From Pseudoxanthomonas suwonensis (lineage in GTDB: Bacteria > Pseudomonadota > Gammaproteobacteria > Xanthomonadales > Xanthomonadaceae), in NCBI GenBank assembly GCA_003240695.1, contig QFNC01000061.1, positions 1-8,527 on the forward strand: a stretch of 8,527 nt of DNA. The letters run 5' to 3'. The position numbers and the translations under genes are program-made. Below the pieces are notes generated by a model. The model saw only the letters and a list, made by a program, of their open reading frames with translations. It did no database searches and had not been told where the DNA came from. Shown piece by piece: positions 1-7,214 of the stretch (positions are counted from its first letter, which is position 1; the number at the start of each line of letters is the position of its first letter).

Positions 1-72
1 GACTACCGCACGCCCACCGAGGTCGAGGCGGCCTACACTCACCACCAGGACTCAGCGCCCGTTGCGTCCTGA
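1..72 (+). CDS. IS3-family transposase OrfB, C-terminal fragment
   Basis: The frame opening at base 1 gives 23 codons ending in TGA. The residues DYRTPTEVEAAY are typical of the extreme C-terminus of IS3-family OrfB (DDE) transposases, where a YRTPxE-type motif lies just before the stop. The start and catalytic domain lie outside the window, so activity cannot be judged. The sequence differs from the end of the transposase on the right of the window (TTPVEFETIYWPTKAA), so these are two different elements. Assignment rests on a short motif, so the family is likely but the subgroup is unknown. Confidence 0.65.
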   Translation, partial: DYRTPTEVEAAYTHHQDSAPVAS

Positions 73-99
73 CCTCGGAACAAAACCCAGGGCGCTTCA
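1..99 (+). mobile_element. Right end of an IS3-type insertion sequence (partial)
   Basis: Behind the transposase stop comes CAAAACCCAGGGCGCTTCA at 81-99. IS3-family ends usually finish in CA (TG...CA inverted repeats), and a left-end TGAAGCGCCC form would be its complement, so the element probably stops near 99. The matching left repeat and the 3-5 bp target duplication are outside the window, so the exact boundary is inferred. Confidence 0.45.
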
Positions 100-194
100 T
101 CGTGTCGGGGTGAAGCCGTCCAGACGCGAAGCAAGTGCCGCATGCAGTCATATGTCGGAAGCGTCCAAAGGGGCCGCTCTGCAGGTCACTACAG

Positions 195-208
195 TCGGCT
201 ACAGCCGA
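195..208. repeat. Short inverted repeat upstream of the unknown gene
   Basis: TCGGCT-AC-AGCCGA is a perfect 6+2+6 inverted repeat in the 166-base gap (100-265) between the IS end and the ATG at 266. The two-base spacer is too short for an RNA hairpin loop but suits a dimeric repressor site. It may also be chance in GC-rich DNA. No convincing -35/-10 pair was seen in the rest of the gap. Confidence 0.25.
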
Positions 209-255
209 GGGGCGGCATCGTCCTGGAGCCGTAGTTTCCCATCTCACAAGCACGA

Positions 256-260
256 GGAGG
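256..260 (+). promoter_or_regulatory. Ribosome binding site fixing the start at 266
   Basis: GGAGG lies five bases before the ATG at 266. The same reading frame is open back to base 62, where the codons overlap the IS end. This strong Shine-Dalgarno site decides in favour of the internal ATG. Confidence 0.7.
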
Positions 261-265
261 CGACA

Positions 266-1348
266 ATGGTGACAGAACACTTGACACGCAAGGCCGACGG
301 CAGTTGGTGGCGAGTGATCTATGGATACGGCACCATCCAATGGGTGCCGACCGCGGCCGACGGCCGGGGCCCCGAGGATGACGCGCCCACCCCATCGGGA
401 TTCTCCCCCGTGATGGGCGGCGGCCCCTTGCAAGTGATTGTCTCTACTGCGCACGCCGCGACTGAGGTCGGACAGTGGTGGGAGTTGCGCCAGCAGCGCC
501 TAGCAGTGGAAGCGGCGCACGAACAATCGCAGAGGATCGAGTGGCTGACCGAGATGATGGGCCGTTGGGCGGAGGTCCACCGCGGCGGCGACCAGCTGGA
601 CCTGCGGGTGTCCGAGTACCTGGCGCGGGAGGCACGAGGATTCATCGACGTCGTGGCCTCGAACAAGCGCGTTGCGTTGCCACAGTCGCTGCTGTACGAG
701 CTGGACCTGATTCAGGACTCATTCCGGGCGGCCAGACAAACTCTGGCAGCCCAGTTCAAGGCGCTCATTGAAAGCGACGATGTCGGTCTCAGGGATGCGA
801 TGCGGCAGGTGCTTCCAGGGCGGGCTCTGAACGTGGAGTTCATCGATCGTTTGGCCGAGGACCCGGGGACGGTGTGGGCTGAGAGAGTCCGAGGTAGGTC
901 GAGTGCAGCGTTCGACGAGGAGTTCGCCCAAGCCTTTCGTTTCCCGGATGTGTTTCGTGATCACCTGTTCCGCAGCACGGAGGTGGAACTCCGAAAGGCT
1001 CCGGAACCGGCGGAAAGGCGGCTTGTCGAACGGATTGCAGGCCTCGTCGCGGACGGTCTTCCCTGGCCACGTTGGGAAGATGTGAGAGCCGACTTGCCGG
1101 AGAAGCGTGATGCCTTCCGCGAGTTGCTGCTTCTTCCTGCAGAGTTCTTCCGCATTCGTGCGCTTCACTCGGCCTGGAGAGCGACCAAGGCGGTTGTCTC
1201 TGAAGCCCATGGTGAAGACGTGGGGGTCTTGCTCGGGCCCGAGGGGATCGCGGTCACGCTAGAGCCCAGAACTCAACCTTCGCTGGCCTTGACTAGGGGC
1301 GGCGCAGGACGTGAGGCCTTGGCGATAGAGCCGGACGTACGAACTTGA
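266..1348 (+). CDS. Unrecognised protein of 360 residues
   Basis: I do not recognise this protein. The ATG at 266 is chosen for its GGAGG site; an upstream extension to 62 would run into the insertion-sequence end. The N-terminus (about residues 1-40) is rich in Trp and Tyr (SWWRVIYGYGTIQW), followed by a Pro/Gly/Asp-rich linker. From about residue 70 to 310 it is charged and predominantly helix-forming, with long Glu/Arg/Leu runs suggestive of coiled coil or helical bundle. No signal peptide, clear membrane segment, zinc ligands or nucleotide-binding motif is visible. The last 40 residues are less helical. It is convergent with mcrC and separated from it by 113 bases, so it is not in that operon. 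Its place between an IS end and a restriction system makes a defence or mobile-element role possible, but that is context only. Confidence 0.65.
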   Translation: MVTEHLTRKADGSWWRVIYGYGTIQWVPTAADGRGPEDDAPTPSGFSPVMGGGPLQVIVSTAHAATEVGQWWELRQQRLAVEAAHEQSQRIEWLTEMMGRWAEVHRGGDQLDLRVSEYLAREARGFIDVVASNKRVALPQSLLYELDLIQDSFRAARQTLAAQFKALIESDDVGLRDAMRQVLPGRALNVEFIDRLAEDPGTVWAERVRGRSSAAFDEEFAQAFRFPDVFRDHLFRSTEVELRKAPEPAERRLVERIAGLVADGLPWPRWEDVRADLPEKRDAFRELLLLPAEFFRIRALHSAWRATKAVVSEAHGEDVGVLLGPEGIAVTLEPRTQPSLALTRGGAGREALAIEPDVRT

Positions 1349-1461
1349 CCGTCTGAACGACCTGCATGGTGCGTGACTTTTCTCTTGGAGGCGGTTCTCC
1401 ATGGCGGAACACGGCGCTGGAGGACAGCTTCGATGCGTGATGTCCACTCAGGAACAACGTG

Positions 1462-2514
1462 TTAGTTCTGCAGCCATGTGACTATGTCTTCGAGCTGAGC
1501 ACTGAGTTCGTCCCACGGGCTGTTGAGGTCGAGTGTTCGAGCGCCGATTCGGTTGCCCTGGATGACGACGTCCAGGTCGGGCTGTTCAGGTGTGTCGGTG
1601 CGTGCGTAGAGCAATAGGCCACTGACCGAGCCGTCGCGGCGGACGTCGGCGTTCTTCACGTACGTCAGCACCTGGTACAGATTGGCCGAGTGGACAGTCG
1701 CCTTGCCCCACATGCCGGTCTGCATCGATTGGCCGTAGTACTTCGCGTCAATGATGAGGGTGCGTTGCCCCCTCCGAAGTGTGACATCGGTGCGCATGGC
1801 CGGGAGTTGCTCGGTTCCAAGGGCGCAGGCGTCGTCGTAGTCCCAGGCAACGGCGTGTGCGCTGGGGGAGAGCTCGGGGTGGTGGACGATGTAGTACTCG
1901 CGCAAGAACCGCTCGTACAGGCTGCTCATCGCATCGTCCGAGACCCACGAGGCGAGCTTGGTGGTTCCGGCCTCCTGCGTGGGCAGGAGCCCGCGGACGA
2001 TCAGTTCACAGGCACCGAGCAGCAGGCGGTACGTGGCGTTGGCACGATGGTAGGTGAGTGCGTTCCAGCGGATCGATGTCGGCGCGATCAGCGTCACTGC
2101 GTCCAGGTAGGGCAGGAGCCGACGCAGCGCATCCCTGCGCGGCGCGGCGACGTCACCATGGCGGATGAGGAGGACGATGACCGACTTCAGCGCCCGGTTG
2201 TGGGGCGTATCAAGCTCGTACTCGTCAAACTCGCACACCAGCCTTCCTCGGGTCGTCGAGCGAGTGGCGACGGTGCGAGCGATATCAATGCGGCCGCGAA
2301 CGGTGGCAAGTGCGTCACTGAGGAGAAGGTAGTCCCGGTGAAGGCCGCGCTTGACCTGGGTGCCGACGCCACGCACGAGGATCTCCGCGAACAGGTCGTG
2401 AAGATGGTCGAAAGGCTCGGACACGATCCGGTCGGTGCCTGTCCTGCGAATCGCTCGGAAGGCGTACGCCATCATCACGTACACGTTGCGGATGGCGATC
2501 GACCGGTCGGTCAT
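1462..2514 (-). CDS. mcrC: McrC-like nuclease subunit of a McrBC restriction system
   Basis: This is the predicted DNA-cutting partner of the McrB motor in a type IV system that attacks modified DNA. The 350-residue protein shows the PD-(D/E)xK pattern in its C-terminal third: Asp243 in MRTDVTL, then Asp256-Ala-Lys258 in LIIDAKYY, followed by Gln281 and Tyr285 in a QxxxY motif (NLYQVLTYV) seen in related nucleases. The N-terminal half has the McrC-like VRGRID segment and a helical region thought to contact McrB. The ATG at 2514 is preferred over the in-frame start at 2544 because it overlaps the mcrB stop as ATGA, a standard translational coupling, and the longer version adds only GRQAPGRGR-type filler. 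Length and motifs look intact. The exact modified base recognised cannot be read from this subunit. Confidence 0.9.
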   Translation of the reverse strand: MTDRSIAIRNVYVMMAYAFRAIRRTGTDRIVSEPFDHLHDLFAEILVRGVGTQVKRGLHRDYLLLSDALATVRGRIDIARTVATRSTTRGRLVCEFDEYELDTPHNRALKSVIVLLIRHGDVAAPRRDALRRLLPYLDAVTLIAPTSIRWNALTYHRANATYRLLLGACELIVRGLLPTQEAGTTKLASWVSDDAMSSLYERFLREYYIVHHPELSPSAHAVAWDYDDACALGTEQLPAMRTDVTLRRGQRTLIIDAKYYGQSMQTGMWGKATVHSANLYQVLTYVKNADVRRDGSVSGLLLYARTDTPEQPDLDVVIQGNRIGARTLDLNSPWDELSAQLEDIVTWLQN

Positions 2515-4754
2515 GCGACCGCGGCCCGGAGCCTGCCGGCCCACTCCTCGGCCGTGGCCGGCTCGTCGAACCAGTACTCCTCGAGCAGGGGGATGAGCTC
2601 ATCCTCAACGACGGAGAACAGCCACGCGTCGTCGGTGTCACCGGCTGACGGGTTCGACAGGAAGCTGTGTCCGATGACGAACCCCTGGCCAAGGGCCGGG
2701 TCGTCGGCGATCGTCTTGTTGAGGTCGATGACAACCGCGACGAGGCGATCGAGTACGGGACTGTCGGTGTCTTGCTGCCAGCGGACGAAACCGTCCGAGT
2801 CGAAGCCGGGCATCATCTGAAAGAACCCGAAGCGACGGCGCAGTGCGTAGTCGAGCACGGCGAGGCTGCGGTCAGCGGTGTTCATCATGCCGATGATGTG
2901 GACGTTGGCGGGGACGGAGAACGTCTCGTTTTTATACAGAAGGCGCAAGTCGTGTCCACGCTTGTCCGCTTCGATGAGCATGAGCAGCTCGCCGAAGATC
3001 TTGGAGATGTTGCCGCGGTTGATCTCGTCAATGATGAAGAAGTACGGCCGGTCGGTGTCGTCGGCGCGGGCCTCCTCGCAGAACCGGTAGAACGGCCCCT
3101 CGGCGAGAGCAAAGCCGCCGGTCTCGGTGGGTCGGTAGCCCATCATGAAGTCTTCGTACGAATAGCTCTGATGGAACTGGACCATCTGGACCCGGCTCGG
3201 GTCCTTCATGCCCATGATCGAGTACGCCAGTCGCTTCGCGGTGAAGGTCTTCCCCACGCCGGGCGGGCCGGCGAGGATGACGTTCTTCTTGCGCGCCAGC
3301 AAGGAGCGCAGACGCTCGTACCGTTCCTCCGAGAGGTAGACCTCCCTGAGAAAGGCGGCCTTGTCGTACGCGGGAAGGGGCGTTGGCACCGTGGGCAGTT
3401 CTGCCTCTTCTTCGCCGGTGACGAGGTCTTCAAGTTTCTCGACGTAGTCGTGATAGCTCGTGATGTCGGTCAGCGTCTTGGTCGCGGCGTCCCCTGGGTG
3501 CTCCCATGAACCGTTGTGTGTCCACTTCACTGAGCGGACGTGGCGGTACGAGGCGCGATTCGGCTCGAACCGCGCCTCGGAGGTGACCTCGCCGCGCCCG
3601 ACGATCTCTCGGCGGCCCCGCTTGGCAAAGACGATGTCACCCACTTCGATCACGTGCTGAAACTCCCACAGCCCAAGGACCGCGTTCTTCATCGATCCGC
3701 CGGTCCCCTCAACGTCGAGTGCCTCGCGGATAGCCTCTCGACTCGGGTAGCTAGCGAGGTCGTCAAGCGAGTCCCAGCCGATCGCCATGACGCCGCTGGA
3801 CGAGAACTCGTCCCACTTCGAAGCCTGCCGGCCGGGGGAGTAGAGCCAGTAGTGCCGAGCACGAGGCTCGGCCAACTCCGCGGTCTCAGCGTCTGTCGAG
3901 GCCGACTCGATACCGGAGGCGTCCCAGAGCTCAGCGATCCCAGGCGTCCAGAAGTGGAACGGTTCCTCGATCTCGCGAGCCAGGGCGGCGCGGATCTTGA
4001 GCAGATCGCGGTCGATGGAGTCAGGGGTGTTGCCGGTCGCCCCGCCGATCCGATCGGCCAGGCCATCGCGAATCTTCACCTTCATCCCTGCCGATGAGAT
4101 CGGCTCGAACACATCGGGCCGAGCAAGGAATTGCAACGCGTTACGGATGTCGGGCCGGTCGTCACCGGAGGCGAGCATGACTCGCTGCAGCTCCCACGGA
4201 TCGGTCCGCGCTGCCTCGCGCTCCGGCTCCGATAGCTCATTCCAGTGCCGTACGAAGGTCGACGCCCAAATGATGTGCCGCCATAGCGCCCCGTTGTACC
4301 AGTTGCCCGGTTCGAATCCCGCAGTCCCGCTGGGGCGGGCCAACCAGGTCGACAACGGCTCCGGGATCGTCACGGGTGAATCAAGGTGCGCTAACACCCG
4401 CTCGACATGGGCCCTGCGCGTCTCGGGACGGGCCGACCGCAGCGCGTGCTCGCGCAGAAAGACGAGTTCGGCCGCAAGCATTACCACCTCCCGAGATGCG
4501 CCCTCGAGTTGCTGGTCAAGCTTGTCCCACTGGCCCTGGTCCGTCCCAATGATCGGGTTGTCACCGATCCTGGCCCGAAGCTCCTCCGCCGCCTCAGCCG
4601 TCCAAATCGTCGTCGCGGGGTCGATCACGGACCGACCATCTCCGAGCAGGTGAGTGATCATCTCACCAGCCTCGCGCCCGATCGCCACATCGGGGGCCGG
4701 CCGTGAAGCTTGGATGGCAAACTCTGCGTCGACGTCGAAATGGATACTGGCCAT
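2511..4754 (-). CDS. mcrB: McrB-like AAA+ GTPase/ATPase with EVE-type DNA-reader domain
   Basis: Predicted recognition and motor subunit of the McrBC pair (747 residues). Residues ~30-280 form a helical N-terminal region with a FLARPDVFEPISS-type segment common in McrB relatives. Residues ~300-420 (HYWLYSPG, GVMAIGWD, GDIVFAKRGRREIVGRGEV) match an EVE/PUA-like fold, a family that reads modified cytosines. The AAA+ domain follows: Walker A GPPGVGKT at ~496-503, Walker B FIIDE at ~573-577 leading into the McrB signature DEINRGN, the MNTADRS motif at ~624-630, and RRRF at ~639-642. In known McrB proteins this domain uses GTP. The start is uncertain: the ATG at 4754 precedes the conserved-looking part but has no good Shine-Dalgarno site; a GTG at 4838 would add 28 residues. 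All key motor residues are present. The gene is followed directly by mcrC. Confidence 0.9.
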   Translation of the reverse strand: MASIHFDVDAEFAIQASRPAPDVAIGREAGEMITHLLGDGRSVIDPATTIWTAEAAEELRARIGDNPIIGTDQGQWDKLDQQLEGASREVVMLAAELVFLREHALRSARPETRRAHVERVLAHLDSPVTIPEPLSTWLARPSGTAGFEPGNWYNGALWRHIIWASTFVRHWNELSEPEREAARTDPWELQRVMLASGDDRPDIRNALQFLARPDVFEPISSAGMKVKIRDGLADRIGGATGNTPDSIDRDLLKIRAALAREIEEPFHFWTPGIAELWDASGIESASTDAETAELAEPRARHYWLYSPGRQASKWDEFSSSGVMAIGWDSLDDLASYPSREAIREALDVEGTGGSMKNAVLGLWEFQHVIEVGDIVFAKRGRREIVGRGEVTSEARFEPNRASYRHVRSVKWTHNGSWEHPGDAATKTLTDITSYHDYVEKLEDLVTGEEEAELPTVPTPLPAYDKAAFLREVYLSEERYERLRSLLARKKNVILAGPPGVGKTFTAKRLAYSIMGMKDPSRVQMVQFHQSYSYEDFMMGYRPTETGGFALAEGPFYRFCEEARADDTDRPYFFIIDEINRGNISKIFGELLMLIEADKRGHDLRLLYKNETFSVPANVHIIGMMNTADRSLAVLDYALRRRFGFFQMMPGFDSDGFVRWQQDTDSPVLDRLVAVVIDLNKTIADDPALGQGFVIGHSFLSNPSAGDTDDAWLFSVVEDELIPLLEEYWFDEPATAEEWAGRLRAAVA

Positions 4755-4928
4755 GTCAGCAGTCTGCAGGATCTTTCCGAGAGGGGCATGGGCAGGCCGG
4801 CGATTTGCAATGCAGATGTTCCGGGGGCGACGGGGCACGGTGAGCGCTGACCGGACCGTGGCGATGAAAGGTGCTCGACGTCACCGCTCTAGTTGTGCTT
4901 GCTGCTCATGGTTGGCCGGCAGGCCGAT
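4755..4928 (-). other. Gap upstream of mcrB, no gene
   Basis: These 174 bases lie between the broken small gene and mcrB. No convincing -35/-10 pair, operator or T-tract terminator was seen. It contains a short GGCC-GGCA-GGCC inverted repeat around 4914-4925. If the GTG at 4838 is the true mcrB start, half of the gap is coding. It may be a recombination scar where the C-terminal part of the upstream gene was lost. Confidence 0.4.
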
Positions 4929-5536
4929 CTACCGTGTCGTGCGTCCGCTGTCGGAGGTGAGCCGCTGCGGCATGAAGTGCTGGACGCTACGGGACACCAG
5001 CACCTGGTTCGCCTCGAGGTGGTCGATCGTCAGCTCCAGCGCGTCCGCCTTCTTCCGGGTCGAGCGGATCGCATCGTGCGAGAGCCCGAGGGCGTCCATC
5101 AGCTTGCTCGCGTCCTCCTCGACTGTCTTTCCCGGCCGGCTGAGCAGGCCGACGATCCTGTTCGGCGTCAGCGTCGGGTCATTCTTCTTCAGCAGCTCCT
5201 GCTTGCGCAGAAGGTCCTTGACGATCAGCTCCACATCTCCCAGATGCATCCGGTCGCGGGAGTTCACCGAGAAGGTCGTCTTGGACAGACCGCTCAGGAG
5301 CTTGTCCGTCTTCATCTGGACCTGTGCCTCGACCACCGGCAGCGGGGCGAAGAAGAGCACGTAGGGGATGTCGCCCCTCTTGGCGAGGAACAGCAGGTCG
5401 TCGAAGTCGATCGACGATGACTCGAGGGCTCGGTCGTAAGCGCGGTAGGAGCTGGCGACCGAGTTGTTGAGGAGCGGCGTGAACACTGCCTCGTCGATGG
5501 GGTTGGTGTTCCGTTCAGGAGGACGTCAATCGCCAT
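4929..5536 (-). pseudogene. SIR2 partner gene, apparently frameshifted and truncated (ImmA/IrrE-like front part?)
   Basis: The long reading frame starts at a GTG at 5486 and gives 185 residues ending in TAG at 4929. However, the ATG at 5534-5536 has an AAGGA site 8 bases upstream, overlaps the sir2 stop, and reads MAIDVLLNG in a different frame. Moving one base near 5510 joins it smoothly to NTNPIDEAVFTPLLNNS, so a single-base deletion (or a sequence error) is likely. The body is soluble and charged, with IPYVLFFAPLPVVEAQ and DVELIVKDLLRKQ segments. From memory these resemble the region in front of the metallopeptidase domain of some actinobacterial ImmA/IrrE-family proteins; no HExxH motif is present, so the catalytic part would be missing. 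The family call is unverified. Either it is a pseudogene, or a shorter protein is made from the GTG. It sits in one transcription unit with sir2. Confidence 0.55.
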
Positions 5537-7202
5537 TGCCGGCATCCTTGACCGTCGCAGCCTCTTCCATTGCCCTACGGCGGTCGTATACGCAAACGAC
5601 CCGACGAAACAGCGCACGGTTCGTCGGTGAACTCGCGTCAGGTGTTCCGTAGAGCTCGACCAGAGCGTCCCGAAGCTCATGTGCGCTATACGGCTCAGGA
5701 TCGAGCAGAATCAGGCACTCGAGCTTGAAGTACATCGGGTAGCTCGAGTCGAGTACTTGTCGTGGTGTGGTGAGGACACCCTTAACCTCGCGATCGAATC
5801 GAGACTTGCTTTGCGCGGACGCTTCCAAGGGTCTTTCGGCGAGCTGTCGAATCACTTCGGGGAGCCCGTCGTAGTCGATGGTCCCATCGGGAGTCATGCG
5901 GCCGGACTCCTGGAGATACTTATGTACTGGGAGATAGGCGTTCGGTGCTGGACGAATCGCATCGGGAATTCCGGAGCGAAGGACGTTCTCTGGATCGAGA
6001 GAACGCTTGCGGATGCCGAGCAAATCTTGCTCGACGTCGTCGCGGTTAAGAGTGCGACCGATCATTGAGAGGTTCTGCAGATCCTTTTGGGAGAACGCTC
6101 CGACGCCGAACACGACACGGTACTCGTTCGCTTCGTCCGCGTCTATGGGGATGGCTCGAACCACCTCCCGTGTTTGTGTCGGATCTGGGTGTGTTACGAG
6201 ATCGAAGACGTGCTTGCGTAGCTCGCGCAGGATTGCTGCGGGGAACGGACGCTCCAGCTGTGTTAGGACTTCCCACAGCCAGCGAAAGCCGTGGGTTTCG
6301 ATTCGCGTGATGGGGAGTCGAGAGCCTCCGCGCTCGATGCTTGTTTGCTCGATGACCGTGGAGGCCGAGGCGTCTGCGTTCCACTCGACGAAGTAGATGC
6401 GCTTGCCAAGCTCTCCAAGACGCTCTGGGCCGACCGCCGTAGCAATGTTGTCTAGAATCTCGTTCAGGTATTCGTCACTGAGGCTGTAGCCAACGAAGAT
6501 CACGGGGTGCTCGGCGAAGATGGTGAGGAGCTTCGCTGCGAGGTAGTGGTTCCGGTTGGAGAATCGCTGGTAGTCGCGTTCGGTCAACACGAGGGACATT
6601 GGCTGGTTTGCAGCTCCATGAATTTTGTAGGTCTCCGCGATGAACTGAGCATCACTGATCAGCAACTCATCTTGCCCGACATACGATTGAAATGCAGGGA
6701 ACAACTGGTCGGTCAGTGAGTCATAGTTCGTGGTAATCACGCCATCGACGACGGCCTTGCGGAGGAGTTGAATCTCAGTGGCGAGAGCCGGGTCATCGAC
6801 GCCGGGCGCTCCTGCGGTGAGGACATCGCGCGCGCGGATGAAGTCCGAGATTGCCACCTTTAGCCCGCCCTCTTCGTCGCGGACGGTCGCTGAGTACGTC
6901 TCTCGTTGACCGGCATAGGCGTCGTCTTTCCACCACAATTGGTGGAAAGACCGAGCGATGCTTGTCGCGGCGGTGGGGAGATCGCCATTAGCCGTGGCGA
7001 GATGGAAGCTAAAGTCCTCGCCCGCTTCCGCCGCGAAGTGTCTCAGCAAGCCCTCCCAGTCGGGAAGGTTGAGATAGCGTCGCGATACGCCGCTCCCGAG
7101 GAATAGGTACGGTAGCGACCCGTGCGAGGTGAGCGAGGCGTGCAAACTATCCTCGTTAGCGTCGACGGTGGGGGAAGCGTGATCGGTACGGCCATTCGTC
7201 AT
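5526..7202 (-). CDS. SIR2-family NADase-like defence protein
   Basis: A 558-residue soluble protein whose first half (about residues 30-270) is a SIR2-like fold: GSGVS at 36-40 for NAD binding, TTNYD at 157-161, YKIHG at 192-196 with the likely catalytic His195, and GYSLSDEYL at 238-246. In phage-defence systems such domains (ThsA, DSR-type proteins) hydrolyse NAD and stop growth of infected cells. The zinc-binding Cys pairs of deacetylase sirtuins are absent, so NAD hydrolysis fits better than deacetylation. Residues ~305-558 carry no motif I recognise and probably sense the trigger or mediate oligomerisation. The ATG at 7202 is the first possible start, since an in-frame TAG lies three codons before it. 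Its stop overlaps the start of the small partner gene. Base composition looks less GC-rich than the mcrBC genes, hinting at separate acquisition (by eye, not computed). Confidence 0.88.
   Translation of the reverse strand: MTNGRTDHASPTVDANEDSLHASLTSHGSLPYLFLGSGVSRRYLNLPDWEGLLRHFAAEAGEDFSFHLATANGDLPTAATSIARSFHQLWWKDDAYAGQRETYSATVRDEEGGLKVAISDFIRARDVLTAGAPGVDDPALATEIQLLRKAVVDGVITTNYDSLTDQLFPAFQSYVGQDELLISDAQFIAETYKIHGAANQPMSLVLTERDYQRFSNRNHYLAAKLLTIFAEHPVIFVGYSLSDEYLNEILDNIATAVGPERLGELGKRIYFVEWNADASASTVIEQTSIERGGSRLPITRIETHGFRWLWEVLTQLERPFPAAILRELRKHVFDLVTHPDPTQTREVVRAIPIDADEANEYRVVFGVGAFSQKDLQNLSMIGRTLNRDDVEQDLLGIRKRSLDPENVLRSGIPDAIRPAPNAYLPVHKYLQESGRMTPDGTIDYDGLPEVIRQLAERPLEASAQSKSRFDREVKGVLTTPRQVLDSSYPMYFKLECLILLDPEPYSAHELRDALVELYGTPDASSPTNRALFRRVVCVYDRRRAMEEAATVKDAGNGD
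5545..5549 (-). promoter_or_regulatory. Ribosome binding site for the SIR2 partner gene
   Basis: On the - strand AAGGA lies 8 bases before the ATG at 5536, inside the last codons of sir2. The ATG itself overlaps the sir2 TGA. This arrangement marks the original start of the partner gene and suggests translational coupling, although that frame no longer continues into the long reading frame. Confidence 0.5.
6924..6951. repeat. Perfect 11-bp inverted repeat inside sir2
   Basis: GTCTTTCCACC and GGTGGAAAGAC are exact reverse complements separated by ACAATT, giving a possible 11-bp stem with a 6-base loop. It lies about 250 bases into sir2 and encodes the SFHQLWWKD segment, around residues 85-94. 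No T-tract follows on either strand, so it is not a typical terminator. Confidence 0.6.
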
Positions 7203-7208
7203 GCCAAC

Positions 7209-7214
7209 AATCTA
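7209..7214 (-). promoter_or_regulatory. Candidate -10 box for leaderless sir2 transcription
   Basis: On the - strand TAGATT fits the actinobacterial TANNNT -10 pattern and ends six bases before the sir2 ATG, so transcription would begin at or next to the start codon. There is no Shine-Dalgarno site, which agrees with a leaderless message. A TTGACA sequence lies at 7231-7226, but only 11 bases upstream of the -10, too close for a standard -35. Confidence 0.35.

Noticed and set aside
62..265. N-terminal extension of the unknown gene to an ATG at 62
   Set aside because: The extension overlaps the IS transposase tail and terminal repeat, and the internal ATG at 266 has a strong GGAGG site.
1386..1401. 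TGGAG/CTCCA hairpin as a terminator between convergent genes
   Set aside because: Only a 5-bp stem with no T-tract on either strand; too weak to call.
1401..1481. Small + strand reading frame of 26 codons with a GGAG 10 bases upstream, between the unknown gene and mcrC
   Set aside because: Too short, overlaps the mcrC 3' end, and shows no protein-like pattern; the upstream GGAG is also part of a weak hairpin.
1690..2820. Long + strand open frame of 376 codons opposite mcrC and mcrB
   Set aside because: Antisense shadow of two clearly recognised genes; its residues show only high-GC shadow bias and no family motif.
2667..3509. Long + strand open frame opposite mcrB
   Set aside because: Lies wholly opposite the McrB AAA+ and EVE regions; an antisense artefact of G/C-ended codons.
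4893..5420. + strand frame of 175 codons opposite the SIR2 partner gene
   Set aside because: Although the partner is damaged, its frame has the coherent hydrophobic and charged pattern; the + strand frame is Arg/Val/Leu/Gln shadow with no start signal.
5486..5528. Stop-codon readthrough making a SIR2-partner fusion in the shared frame
   Set aside because: The frames are in phase, but the partner has its own ATG and ribosome binding site overlapping the stop, and the codons just after the stop do not look coding; a frameshift explains the arrangement better.
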